NCBI GenBank assembly: GCA_022393335.1
Contig: JAJEKB010021384.1
Span: 1,358,564-1,422,563, forward strand
Direction: 5' to 3'
Source of the DNA: Macrotrachela quadricornifera
Taxonomy: Eukaryota > Rotifera > Eurotatoria > Philodinida > Philodinidae
DNA length: 64,000 nt
Below are positions 34,681 through 44,554 of this stretch, piece after piece. The notes under the pieces are model-generated. The model was not told the DNA's origin. It saw nothing but the letters and a program-made list of their open reading frames with translations, and ran no database searches. The position numbers and the translations under genes were made by a program. Positions within the stretch are counted from its first letter, which is position 1. Every line of letters starts with the position of its first letter.

Positions 34681-35229
34681 TGTACATTCGCCATTTCATT
34701 GTAAAACAGATTCAATATCAGAATTAAAGTTATGGATGAATAAAAATGAAAAGGCTCCACTATTGAACATTTATTGTGTTCAAGTCATTTCACCACGAAG
34801 CTTTTTTTCTTGCTAAGTATGGCACTAGAGGGTAAATATACATCTTTAGATATTCCTGGGCGATGGCTATTCATTCACAAGAAAATTATTGAACGAAATG
34901 TGCGAATCCTCAAATTTTCCACTAATAAATTCATGTCATTTTTAGAGATTAAAAATCTCATTCATAGGTATTTGAAATCACCATGAAATAGTTTGTTTAA
35001 TTTCCGCTTCAAAACATTGAAAGAAAATAAAAAGACCAATTTGTTTTCGAAATTACGTTGAATCAAAAATTCCGATGAACATTCAGCATTTTATTTTTAT
35101 AAAAAATAATCGAATAAGAAGATGTTGTTCATTATAAAAACTTTCTTATTATAATATTGCGTTGATGAAATAGAAAACAAGATAGACACTTTCAAATTTT
35201 TCTTTTCTTTATGATACTTTACATGCTTT
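34681..35229. other. Region between the inverted repeat and the broken gene
   Basis: A 70-codon plus-strand frame at 34774-34986 contains SMALEGKYTSLDIPGRWLF, slightly protein-like, and might be an exon or relic belonging with the broken gene to its right. No splice signals confirm it. Confidence 0.2.
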
Positions 35230-36896
35230 TAATAAATATTTTTGTGCTATGCATTTGATGTACATGTTGATCCTTGTATATTTTCAATTCAAACTGGTAA
35301 TCAGTCTTGGTATTTTTCAAAACCTGAGCAGCTATTCATATTTATTCAAGATGCAAATCACTGGATCAGACAATTAAGAAACCGTTTATTATTTGAAACA
35401 GCAGCTTTGCAAGTTGGTGATAAATGTATAACAACAAAACATTTACAACAATTACTTGATAACGAAGAATTGATCCAAAAGATCATCAAAGTTTTCGTTC
35501 TTGTTTAAGAATTACATCTGGTGATGTGTTAAATTTAATAGCGCGTGATGATAGTTCTAGTGGAATTTACATATATTTAAAATTGATCATAACTTCGTAT
35601 TTCGAACCAACAACTTTAATTGAAGAACGTATGTTTCAACTTTATTATTCAAGTTCTCTTTGAGAAGCTCTTTAATTGAACTAACTCAATTGTTGTAATA
35701 AAAGTAATCTTTTTGCTGCAAATTTCAGTCTTAACTAAATATCAATTCAATTTTAGTTTTTTAATGAAAACAACTTTATAGTTCCGATAATTTCCTATTT
35801 ATTGATATCAGTGGTAGAGCTAACTCTTTTAGAGATACAATGCATGCGAAGAGAGTTGATCCACATGTTTTTCCTTGTTGTGTAGGTTTGAAAAGTGCTT
35901 GGACTGCTGTTTTTCTTCTACGTTTATGGTAGGTGTGATTATTGCTTGTGCGATTATCATATTTATCTTCATTCAGCGTAAAATCCAGAAAAAAATTGTC
36001 GTGAAAGATATTTTGTTACTTGTACTGCATTTTTGTCTGCTATGCTAAATGCTCATTACCTCACTTATCTTATTATTCTTGTTCTACAAAAACGATTACC
36101 TGTAGAAGTATTGAACATCCATTTGTTTTCATCGCAATACACATTCATTTAGTGAAATTCTTTCTATAGTCATACATGACACTGTAGAAGATTTTTTACG
36201 TCGGTCAAGAAAGCTTTCATTTCTAAATGGATTTAAATCTCAGGTTAAATCAACATTCTTACTAAAGTTTCCATTTCATCATAAGCATTCTACTTAATAC
36301 AACAAGAAACAATCAACTGGTAGTATTACAGAAAATCTCAACATTTCATCTGTAAGTCGTCTGTCATTTATATATGAATTCTTCGATACGCTGCGCGATT
36401 CCTTCGTAAATCCGAATGAAAGATTGATTTGCTTAGTTTAAAGAGAAAAAGAATGAAGAATTGTATTGGTTGTAATATTTTATAAATATTTTAGTTATTG
36501 AAAAAGCACAAACTGTTTGATATGAATGCATTGAGTGAATATTTGCACAATCATCTAAGATTAAAATCAAAATTACATGATAATGTACAACTTTATGAGA
36601 ATGACAATGATGACATCAGTTCAATGTAAGTTACATATTAATCATCATGACATTAGATAACGTTTTTTTTGTTTTTTCTATGCATGTTCTCGTAAAATTA
36701 TCCTCACCATCACATGTAGCAAAATACGAAGGAAATTACGAAAGATTAGTTCAAATCCGATGGTCATACATCGTATCACTCATTACCTCATGAATTTTTT
36801 AGACACAATGAATCCAGTAGTAGCGAAGCAGAAGATGATGATGACAATACAATAGTGGACAATTGGACCAGTCAATGGGGAAATTGTTCCACATTC
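35230..36896 (+). pseudogene. Broken multi-exon gene of unknown family, cut by the assembly gap
   Basis: Protein-like plus-strand pieces appear in order. 35251-35475 (DPCIFSIQTGNQSWYFSKPE) changes frame near 35475 into DHQSFRSCLRITSGDVLNLI, ending near a GTATGT donor at 35629. 35787-35930 (SDNFLFIDISGRANSFRDTM, AWTAVFLLRLW) follows, with a donor. Then 35985-36150 (RYFVTCTAFLSAMLNAHYLT) has a further frame change near 36120. An exon ending at a GTAAGT donor at 36627 joins by phase to an acidic exon (NESSSSEAEDDDDNTIVDNW) after TTTTTTAG at 36803, which runs into the gap. At least two frame changes suggest a decaying gene or poor assembly. I do not recognise the family. Confidence 0.45.
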
Positions 36897-37296
36897 NNNN
36901 NNNNNNNNNNNNNNNNNNNNNNNNNNNNNNNNNNNNNNNNNNNNNNNNNNNNNNNNNNNNNNNNNNNNNNNNNNNNNNNNNNNNNNNNNNNNNNNNNNNN
37001 NNNNNNNNNNNNNNNNNNNNNNNNNNNNNNNNNNNNNNNNNNNNNNNNNNNNNNNNNNNNNNNNNNNNNNNNNNNNNNNNNNNNNNNNNNNNNNNNNNNN
37101 NNNNNNNNNNNNNNNNNNNNNNNNNNNNNNNNNNNNNNNNNNNNNNNNNNNNNNNNNNNNNNNNNNNNNNNNNNNNNNNNNNNNNNNNNNNNNNNNNNNN
37201 NNNNNNNNNNNNNNNNNNNNNNNNNNNNNNNNNNNNNNNNNNNNNNNNNNNNNNNNNNNNNNNNNNNNNNNNNNNNNNNNNNNNNNNNNNNNNNNN
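36897..37296. other. Assembly gap of 400 N
   Basis: Exactly 400 unknown bases. Real distance and content are unknown. Any reading frame spanning it is artefactual. It truncates the acidic last visible exon of the broken gene on its left. Confidence 0.99.
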
Positions 37297-39283
37297 TTAC
37301 CCACGAAAAGTCACATAAAATAAGGAGAAATGGATAAAAAAAATTTCCATACTATATAACAGAATATCACATCAAGCGCAGGAAGGAAAAAAATGAAAAT
37401 ATATCTATATAAACATACATCTAAAAAGATATATATTTATCACATCTCTCGATTTCTGCTTATGAAAGCGCGAATGCATGTTTGATTTCTCCTGAAATTT
37501 TTTTAATTTCTGTTAGAAAATAACCATTTCTGCTAGGTACGATCCTTAGGATGAAAATGATAGGATTGGTTTCTTTGGTTGTTTTAAGGAAGCATTTCTT
37601 CTTGACTTTGTGGGGGTAAACCATTTCTGCTGAAAATGGAACAATTTCACACTTTTGGGGGATGTTGTCCTGTCCTCAGCTGATCAAGAGAAATCATATT
37701 TCAAGTTTAGAATCAATGATATTAATTAGTTTTTACATAAGTCCACCGCTTGCTGTCTTCTTACAAGAGATAATAATACAAACTTTTTCTTGAAATTAGA
37801 AATACATGTACTTGTTGATAGTTCGTGTTACTTCTTCTTAATATCCATAAATTGAAAAACAATGCAAAAGAGTTGAGGCAAAAGCTTCGAGTACTTTAAG
37901 ATAGATAATGATATCTAATGGCTTAAAACAGTTTCGTTTTGCGTATACAATGCAAATAAAAAAGCATAGGGACATGAAATAATATATGATTTTTATTCAT
38001 TCTCCTAATCACTCCTAATCATTACTAAACACAACTAATCACCGCCAATCACTCTTAATCATTACCAAACAATACTAATCTCCCCAAATCACTGCTAATC
38101 ACTTAAAATCATATCTAGTCAATAATTAGCTGTTTCCCCCTTGCTATAAGATCCCTTTATGTATATAATGCGAACTGTCTGATTGTCTATTAGCGAATAA
38201 AAGCTAAAGGATAGATGTGAAAATTTGCACGAAAAAGCGTTGGTGCAGTATGCGCGGGCTCTCATTAGTTATTTTATATGTGATAGGCCGAACAAATTCG
38301 TTTCGATTCAACCTGTTAATACTGCCGCATCTGGAGGTCAGGTTGATCTATAAAGTATCATTGTAACATAACAATCATCATTGGCAAGTCAAATACAAAG
38401 TTTTAGAGTATTAACTCCATTACAAATCCTAGCATACGCAAATCTTTCATGAACCATCACTTCGTCTAGTCCAGCACAAACTTTCAGAGTGTTAAGCTCA
38501 CTATATATTACTGCTCAACGATATCCACTACGAAAAGCACCTCTGAGATAGCAATAGTTTCCTGCACTAAACAACAGATAATTTGAATAGCTAGTACACA
38601 TTTTCAAGCGAACGACTAACGAATTTCGGCTTGAAACTAAATAATAAGAGATTCAATAGTTATTGTCGAAGAGAAAACAGTAGAGAGTTAAGCCTTGAAG
38701 TCCACTGTTTTTCCATTGGTTACTGCATGTCTTTCCATTCTTATAAAATCTTGTTGAAAAGTGGCAATCAACACAATCAAGATCATATGTTATTTATATA
38801 ATTTATATGTGTTATTTCTTCTCTTCTCTTTCTTCAGCGAGAGTTATTTGAGTAAATGCTTTTTTATTTACCATCGAGTTTCAGAACAAAAAGCAGAGAG
38901 AAGGCCCGTTATCATTTCTAAAAGATTAACAATATTGGTTGTCCAGATGTATATGAAATAACATATTTTTCTGTGAACTTTTTTGATGCTGATTCTAAAT
39001 AGAGTCTTATCTCGTGACCTTTAAAGACGTTTGAAAATCTGTCGTCAGTCTGGCAACTTACTGTGAATTTTTAAAAAAAATAATTACATGTTCATTTATA
39101 CGTGGCTCTTTGATCTCACTCATACCGGACATACTTTATATAACTTTGAAGGTAGACAGATAAGCCATTTTTTGAAGTAACACGATTTATTTCAAGAGTA
39201 GAGTAGTGTAAAATTATAATTTTCTGACAAACAAATATAAAAGAATACATATACTTCTGTCTGTCAATGTATTCTTTTATATA
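37297..39283. other. Intergenic stretch containing a 10-bp-period repeat
   Basis: Apart from the decamer array at 38001-38120 nothing coding is supported. At about 38392 and 38472 two similar segments (CAAGTCAAATACAAAGTTTT and CTAGTCCAGCACAAACTTTC, each followed by AGAGT(A/G)TTAA) form a diverged direct repeat. The frame 38761-38961 has no recognisable feature beyond a hydrophobic start. Confidence 0.35.
38001..38120. repeat. Decanucleotide minisatellite, 12 units, AATC at the end of most units
   Basis: Read in steps of ten from 38001, nine units end in AATC, two (38021-38030 and 38061-38070) in AAAC and the last in AGTC. Examples are TCTCCTAATC, ACTCCTAATC, ATTACTAAAC, ACAACTAATC and ACCGCCAATC. 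A 40-bp super-period is visible because ATTACTAAAC-ACAACTAATC recurs as ATTACCAAAC-AATACTAATC exactly four units later. The ten-base phase is never lost. Confidence 0.75.
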
Positions 39284-40291
39284 TTATTCTTTCTTGCAAA
39301 GAAAGAAACTTGTTTGTGGTCTCAGAATATGACAGATTCTATCTTCTTTTTTGAATCTACTACCAAAAATTTCTCTTTCATTATCTCCAGGTCCTTCAGG
39401 ATGACACATAAATAACATTTTCATTACTACTTGTGTCGGCTCGTACTTGAATGTAATTTCTACTAGTTCACTTTGAGCATTTGTATGACACAAATAGAAT
39501 GAACATTGACCTTGTTCACTCATACGCTTGTGACATGTAACCGAATTTGATTTTGAACAAAGTGAGACTGATTGTTTGACATTAATAATTGTGACATTAA
39601 ATAGCTTTGGAAATGGTAAAAGTGATTCATAGTCAGTTACATCATTTGGAATAATTTGTATCAGATTATTGATGCCACTCAAAGTTTTCATGCCCCAATC
39701 CATGAGTTTTTCTCTATCTTCAAAACATGATATCTCGATTCCTTGATGATGCTGCGAGACAGCTGGTTGACAAACATCTTCTTTGTATAAATCGCACTCA
39801 TGATTAGCATTTAGATCCCAAGTCAAATTCGGGATTGAAAAAAAGCCACCAATGATAATGGAACTATTGAGAGTCATCAGTTCTCCATGAAGATGTTCAA
39901 TACCTTTCCTATGTGCAAGAACCAGACTTGAGAGATGTTGTTCGCACGCTGGGCTTAACACATTTGATCTTTTTCTCCTACGTTTACAACGTGAACTTAA
40001 ACCGATTGATCTTTTTCTTTTACCACCCTTGAAAAGAGAAATGTGTATTTTTTAAGATATATTTTTCATGTCAGATGTACTATATGTGAAATATTATACA
40101 CTTCAACTTACCTTGTTACAACTACCCGGAGTGTGGACGCCTGCATCTAGAAGTTCTTGTTGAAATAATCTTTGAGCCGTATCGATATTACCACCTGATC
40201 TACTACAATCGGCCAACAGAGGTGAGTTGGACGTTGAGTGAACCAAATACATAAATAATGACGATAGTAATACAATGAAATAAATCTTCAT
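39284..40291 (-). CDS. Secreted protein with basic processing sites, two exons, 307 aa
   Basis: Exon 1 spans 40291-40112 and exon 2 spans 40027-39284. The 84-bp intron has a GTAAGT donor and a TTCTCTTTTCAAG acceptor, and both exons meet in phase 0. The N-terminus MKIYFIVLLSSLFMYLVHS is a signal peptide. Just after the junction come KRKRS and KRRRKRS, consensus sites for furin-like proprotein convertases, suggesting release of a mature C-terminal chain of about 220 residues with eight or more cysteines (e.g. NANHECDLYKEDVC, CSFYLCHTNAQ, MLFMCHPEGPG). Likely an extracellular signalling or matrix protein. Family unknown to me. The adjacent divergent receptor at 40639 starts 348 bp away, so the two may share a promoter region; pairing as ligand and receptor is only a thought. 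Confidence 0.7.
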
Positions 40292-40638
40292 TGTAAAAAA
40301 ATATTGGAACAGATTTGTTTGCGTAAATGACTAATGTCTTATTCTGTTTTAGTGTAGGAATGACGATTGTGTCAAATGTATTTATAATATTTTCTAACGT
40401 GATTTTTTTGTCTCGGAGCTCTCATCTTTCAAATAATAAATATATGAGTCATTTAAAGCTTGTAGAATTAAGACAAAGTAAAACATATTGATTTTTATAT
40501 AGAACATCAAATTGAAGTGTTTGCTATGGATAATGAAACTTGATATAATAAGCTACAAGTCATGAACAAGACGTACTTCCTTTTTTCTTTCCTCTATTCG
40601 AAAAAACTTTTTTATTCCATTTTCATAGCCTGTTTCGG
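40292..40638. promoter_or_regulatory. Shared divergent upstream region of the secreted protein and the EGF/7TM receptor
   Basis: The 347 bases separate two genes transcribed away from each other. A run TTTTTTATTCCATTTTCATAG ends at 40628, 10 bases before the receptor ATG, and looks like a 3' splice site, either of a 5' intron or of spliced-leader addition. No clear TATA element was identified. Confidence 0.3.
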
Positions 40639-41817
40639 ATGTCTTATCAAAACTGTTCAATTAACTATTGCCTTAATAATGGTCAATGTATTTCTAATGG
40701 TGAGAGTAACAATTCATGGTGGTGTAAGTGTCTACCTTGCACTGATGGAACAGACTGTGGTCTAAACACCCATATATTATTCAGAAATCCACCTGATGTT
40801 ATGAAATTGATGGTTCAACAGTCGTCGTCTATTAATTATCAAGGCTTACTTCTATTATGCACCATCTTTATGATGCTCGGCGGTCTGATAAACAACTTCT
40901 TGTCTCTATCAACATTTCTAAATAGTAAATCAATACGTTCATCATACAGAAGTGTCTATTTAATTGCATTCTCTATCAGTAGTATCTATGTAATGATTTT
41001 TATTGGAATTAGATATATCTTAACCTTGTATGGTTCCAAATCACTCTTCGAATCCTATTACTATCAGTATTTGTACAACTGTTATGTGGGAATAAGGATC
41101 AATGCTATTCTAATCCATGCTTCTATATGGTTTTCAGCAGTCTTAGCTGTTGAACGGACCTTACTTGAACTCTACTTCTACAAGCTTTTTGGTATAGGGA
41201 AAACACATGCTATAGTTATTATCCTTCTCATTCTTGTTTTCTGCACTTGTGGGCGTATTCCACCAATATTAATGTTACGCATAACATCCACTAGCGATAG
41301 TAATGGCCATCAGTCTTTTCATTGTACTTGGCCGCCTTTCAAAGGAAATCCATTGTATGATGTTGAAGTAGCATTGGTATGGATCAGTTCAGGTGGTACG
41401 TGTTTTATGCACTTTCTAGCTAATATTCTAACTCTAATAAGTATTGCACGACGAAAAGTTTATCTATCTGAAAATCAATTGACACGGTGGCAAGCCTGGT
41501 GTAAACAACTCAAAATACATCGTGATTACTTCATACCTCCAACAATTATTCTTTTCAGTCAGCTTGGTCATATAATCTTTTTTGAAGTTGGCAAACGATA
41601 TACTTGCTTGGAATCTAAACTCGATATTTGGGCACATATGCATTTGTTAATCAGTTTGCTCAACTACGTACCACAGACACTAACATTTTTAATATTCATT
41701 TATCCATCGAAGATGTATATGAAAGAATTTTATTCCAACACAATTGCAGGAAAATGGTGTTTAAAGTTTAAAAACATTTGTTGTACTTGTCCGACTGCAC
41801 AATCAAGTCACTTATAA
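40639..41817 (+). CDS. Short EGF-seven-transmembrane receptor, 392 aa
   Basis: One EGF-like module (NCSINYCLNNGQC ... WWCKC ... CTDGTDC, residues 5-40) is joined directly to a seven-helix domain. Helices visible: GLLLLCTIFMMLGGLINNFL, VYLIAFSISSIYVMIFIGI, ILIHASIWFSAVLAVE with ERTLL in the DRY position, AIVIILLILVFCTCGRI, VWISSGGTCFMHFLANIL, PPTIILFSQLGHIIFF and LLISLLNYVPQTLTFLIFIY. It is the same receptor type as 14849-19666 but without LDLa modules and without a clear signal peptide. A frame at 40562 in another phase encodes a hydrophobic start, so the true 5' end may be an upstream exon or a frameshifted signal peptide. Probably a truncated or short paralogue; ligand unknown. Confidence 0.75.
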   Translation: MSYQNCSINYCLNNGQCISNGESNNSWWCKCLPCTDGTDCGLNTHILFRNPPDVMKLMVQQSSSINYQGLLLLCTIFMMLGGLINNFLSLSTFLNSKSIRSSYRSVYLIAFSISSIYVMIFIGIRYILTLYGSKSLFESYYYQYLYNCYVGIRINAILIHASIWFSAVLAVERTLLELYFYKLFGIGKTHAIVIILLILVFCTCGRIPPILMLRITSTSDSNGHQSFHCTWPPFKGNPLYDVEVALVWISSGGTCFMHFLANILTLISIARRKVYLSENQLTRWQAWCKQLKIHRDYFIPPTIILFSQLGHIIFFEVGKRYTCLESKLDIWAHMHLLISLLNYVPQTLTFLIFIYPSKMYMKEFYSNTIAGKWCLKFKNICCTCPTAQSSHL

Positions 41818-41886
41818 TTAGACATTACAATTTTTAATGCACTTTTGATATTATAATTGTTGCTGCCTTTTGCGAAAGTGTTTCAT

Positions 41887-41892
41887 AATAAA
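41887..41892 (+). terminator. AATAAA polyadenylation signal of the short receptor
   Basis: AATAAA 70 bases after the receptor stop codon. Confidence 0.5.
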
Positions 41893-42775
41893 CATCTTTC
41901 GAGAAAGTACGAAGAAAGGAGTGAAAGTTGAATAAGTAGCAGAATTTGTCTGATGTGATCATATGTATGGCTTTTGTTCTCCTTATTACACGAAATTTTC
42001 GGCTTTTCTTCTATCTTCAACTGGTTTCGGATACACATAGTCGATATTTTACTTCGAAGCTTATTGATAGAAAAGAAAGATATTTGTATGTTTTTCTCCT
42101 TTGATACCATTTTCTCATTGATTGTCTACACTGGTAGTGGGGCCTTTATTGGAAGCATCAAGCAAGTGATATTGTCCTATCTTTTAAGTTCTCCGCAATA
42201 TCTGTTGAATAAAAGGTCTTCACAGATACTAATTTCACCAAACTTGGAAGGTTTTTACCATTGACTGCAAATAATCATTGATTTTACTGTTTACCGCAGA
42301 GCTCTGAATGGGAAGAAATAAAAGTCTTGTCTTATAGAATTTTCTTCCTAATTTTTTCAATAAAAAAAATCTTTTGTGATTCCAAATAAGTTCAAAATAT
42401 TTCAGATGAACACTAAATTAGAAGTTGAAATCGATTGAGAGAAGACATGGTAATTTAAAACTTTACAGGATTCTTCTCCTACGTATACTAATTAATTTAT
42501 TAAAGAATTTTTTATAAATAATTAAATATAAAAAAATATTGGAATTAAAATAAATTGTTCAGGTACAGAATTGATTTTATTCAGAACTTGTTGTTACACA
42601 CACATACACACGATTATTGATTGATTTATTCCTGTATATATATATTATTTTCTTTGACATGGATTTAAGTGATCAGTAAAATAGATTGAATGATCCGTAC
42701 TGAAATTACGAGCAAATAATAATAAAATGATCAGTTTGTTATATACAATTAGCAGTTTAAAAAACCATTTATATT
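41893..42775. other. Intergenic stretch, nothing recognised
   Basis: Overlapping frames on both strands between 41880 and 42264 are hydrophobic but carry no motif. The rest is AT-rich. Confidence 0.35.
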
Positions 42776-43436
42776 GTATAAATTACTCAATATGAATCGT
42801 TTATATATTGAGCAACTTGTATCATTTCCCACTTTTTCCATTATTGTTAGTTAGACAACAGTATATTCTCAATTTTCTCTCTAATTTTTCTTCTCTTCTG
42901 TCATTGTATGGTCATTCATTTACTTTTCCTTTTCTGTTCGATAGTCAGATCAATGATTTCAGTGTCTAACTTGGGTGATTTTGGTGCAATAACTGATCAG
43001 GAAGTCACAGGTTCTAGCCGACAGAAACTTGGAAAAGCCACTGGAGCTTGAGTGCAAGAATAGAATGTTTGAATTGGGTGGTCGATGTCTTCCGTTTACC
43101 AAGGCAAGCAATATGAAGCAACTATTGTTGGCGGTCAGGTACGGTGATGAATTCTTTCGTTCAAGACACAACGATTTTTTCGAGTTTCTGTCGGTTAGGA
43201 CCTGTGACTTTCTGATTAGTTATTGCACCAAAATCATCCAAGTTAGACACTGAAATTACTGATCTAACTATCGAACAGAAAAGGAAAAGTAAATGAATGA
43301 GCATACAATGACAGAACAGAAGAAAAAATAGAGAGAAAATTGAGAATATATTGCTGCCTAACTAACGATGATGAAAAAAAGAGGGAAGTGATACAATTTA
43401 CTCAATATATAAATGATTTATATTAAGTAATTCATA
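42776..43436. mobile_element. Large foldback element, arms about 255 bp
   Basis: Left arm about 42776-43033 and right arm about 43181-43436 are reverse complements at roughly 90 percent. Examples are CATTCATTTACTTTTCCTTT against AAAGGAAAAGTAAATGAATG, and GATTTTGGTGCAATAACT against its mirror. The loop of about 147 bases (43034-43180) is unique. Mirrored frames in the two arms encode near-identical peptides on opposite strands and are not genes. No transposase and no clear flanking duplication. Confidence 0.75.
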
Positions 43437-44554
43437 CGATTCTGAAAGAAGAGACTTCGCTGCATCCCCACGGGTTTTCCAAAAACAAATAGACTTTGGT
43501 CGACTTAACATTTTTTTTTCAAACTTTTCTGGTTTTTAGTCTATCTTTCTCTTTGTATCATCGTCGAGAAAAGTTTTTTTTATATTAATTACTACAAGAC
43601 AATTAATACTTTAGATAAATGTCATAGGTCTATAGTTTTTTTCGACAGTACAGTTTATGCAGGTGAGGTTTTCTTCGTAATGACTCAATATTGAAGTGAT
43701 AATTTTTTCTTCAATAGATAATAGATAGGTAGAGCTAGATCCGATTTGTGAATTCCTTTTTTGATAAAATAAAAGACTTAAATATTTCATCTTTTAACAG
43801 AAAATGTTTGGGCATGAGTTCGTGAATTTTACGAAAAAAGGTTTTTTTAAAAAAACAGACAAAGAGAAACTCAAAAACCATCAAGGTTTGTTAGCTCATA
43901 TCCTTATTACGAAATCCTTGCCCACATATAAGGCACTTTTGGCCAATAAATTGACTTTAACTCATTAGTTTATTGAAGATTTGCAGGAGATATTTTAACC
44001 ATGATCTCTCTTAGCTTATATTAACATTATCTGAAATTTTGTTTAAAATCAGATGAAAAATAATAAAGTCGGTTTCTAAGAGAGGGTGCGTAAAACTTCA
44101 GTTTCTGGGATTTTTAAAAACTCGTCGGACAAAATAGAAGCTTCAGAGGCTTCGATAATGAAAAGGATTTAGTCTACTATTGAAATATTCAATTGATCGT
44201 ATAGAAGATTAACACAATTAATCATAATATTTTTATACATCCCAATCGTGAATATTGTATTCTATTGAGATAAATGTGTTCCATCTGTTTAACTTGCAAC
44301 ACAAATATTTTCATTGTTGATATGGTAGATGATCTAATTAATGTTAATGCTATTCGCTTTTTATTAGAAAAAATTTATCGACCATTATGAGAGAAAACAA
44401 AAATGAAATAGTTCTGAAGGAAATCTTATAAAGATAAAGATTAGTGATGTAATGTATAAGTGACATCATCCATTTATTCGAGAATAACATATATTAATAT
44501 TTGTATATGTATAATACATTTATCAATTTTGTTTTTAAAAAAATTGAAATAAAA
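43437..44554. other. Intergenic stretch; 3' flank of the OPT transporter
   Basis: No gene supported. On the minus strand an AATAAA (plus-strand TTTATT at 44473-44478) lies about 80 bases beyond the transporter stop and is a plausible polyadenylation signal. Confidence 0.4.

Noticed and set aside
36783..37337. Open frames on both strands crossing the N block
   Set aside because: They are open only because unknown bases cannot form stops; no coding evidence.
38001..38120. Decamer array considered as a CRISPR-like repeat-spacer array
   Set aside because: Units are contiguous without spacers of constant length, and the genome is eukaryotic.
39961..39961. GTG at 39961 as start of the secreted protein's second exon
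   Set aside because: The exon extends upstream to a good acceptor at 40028 and joins in phase to an exon with ATG and signal peptide.
42959..43253. Frames on both strands sharing the ending ARTCDFLISYCTK / VRTCDFLISYCTK
   Set aside because: The shared peptide comes from the two inverted arms of one foldback, not from two genes.
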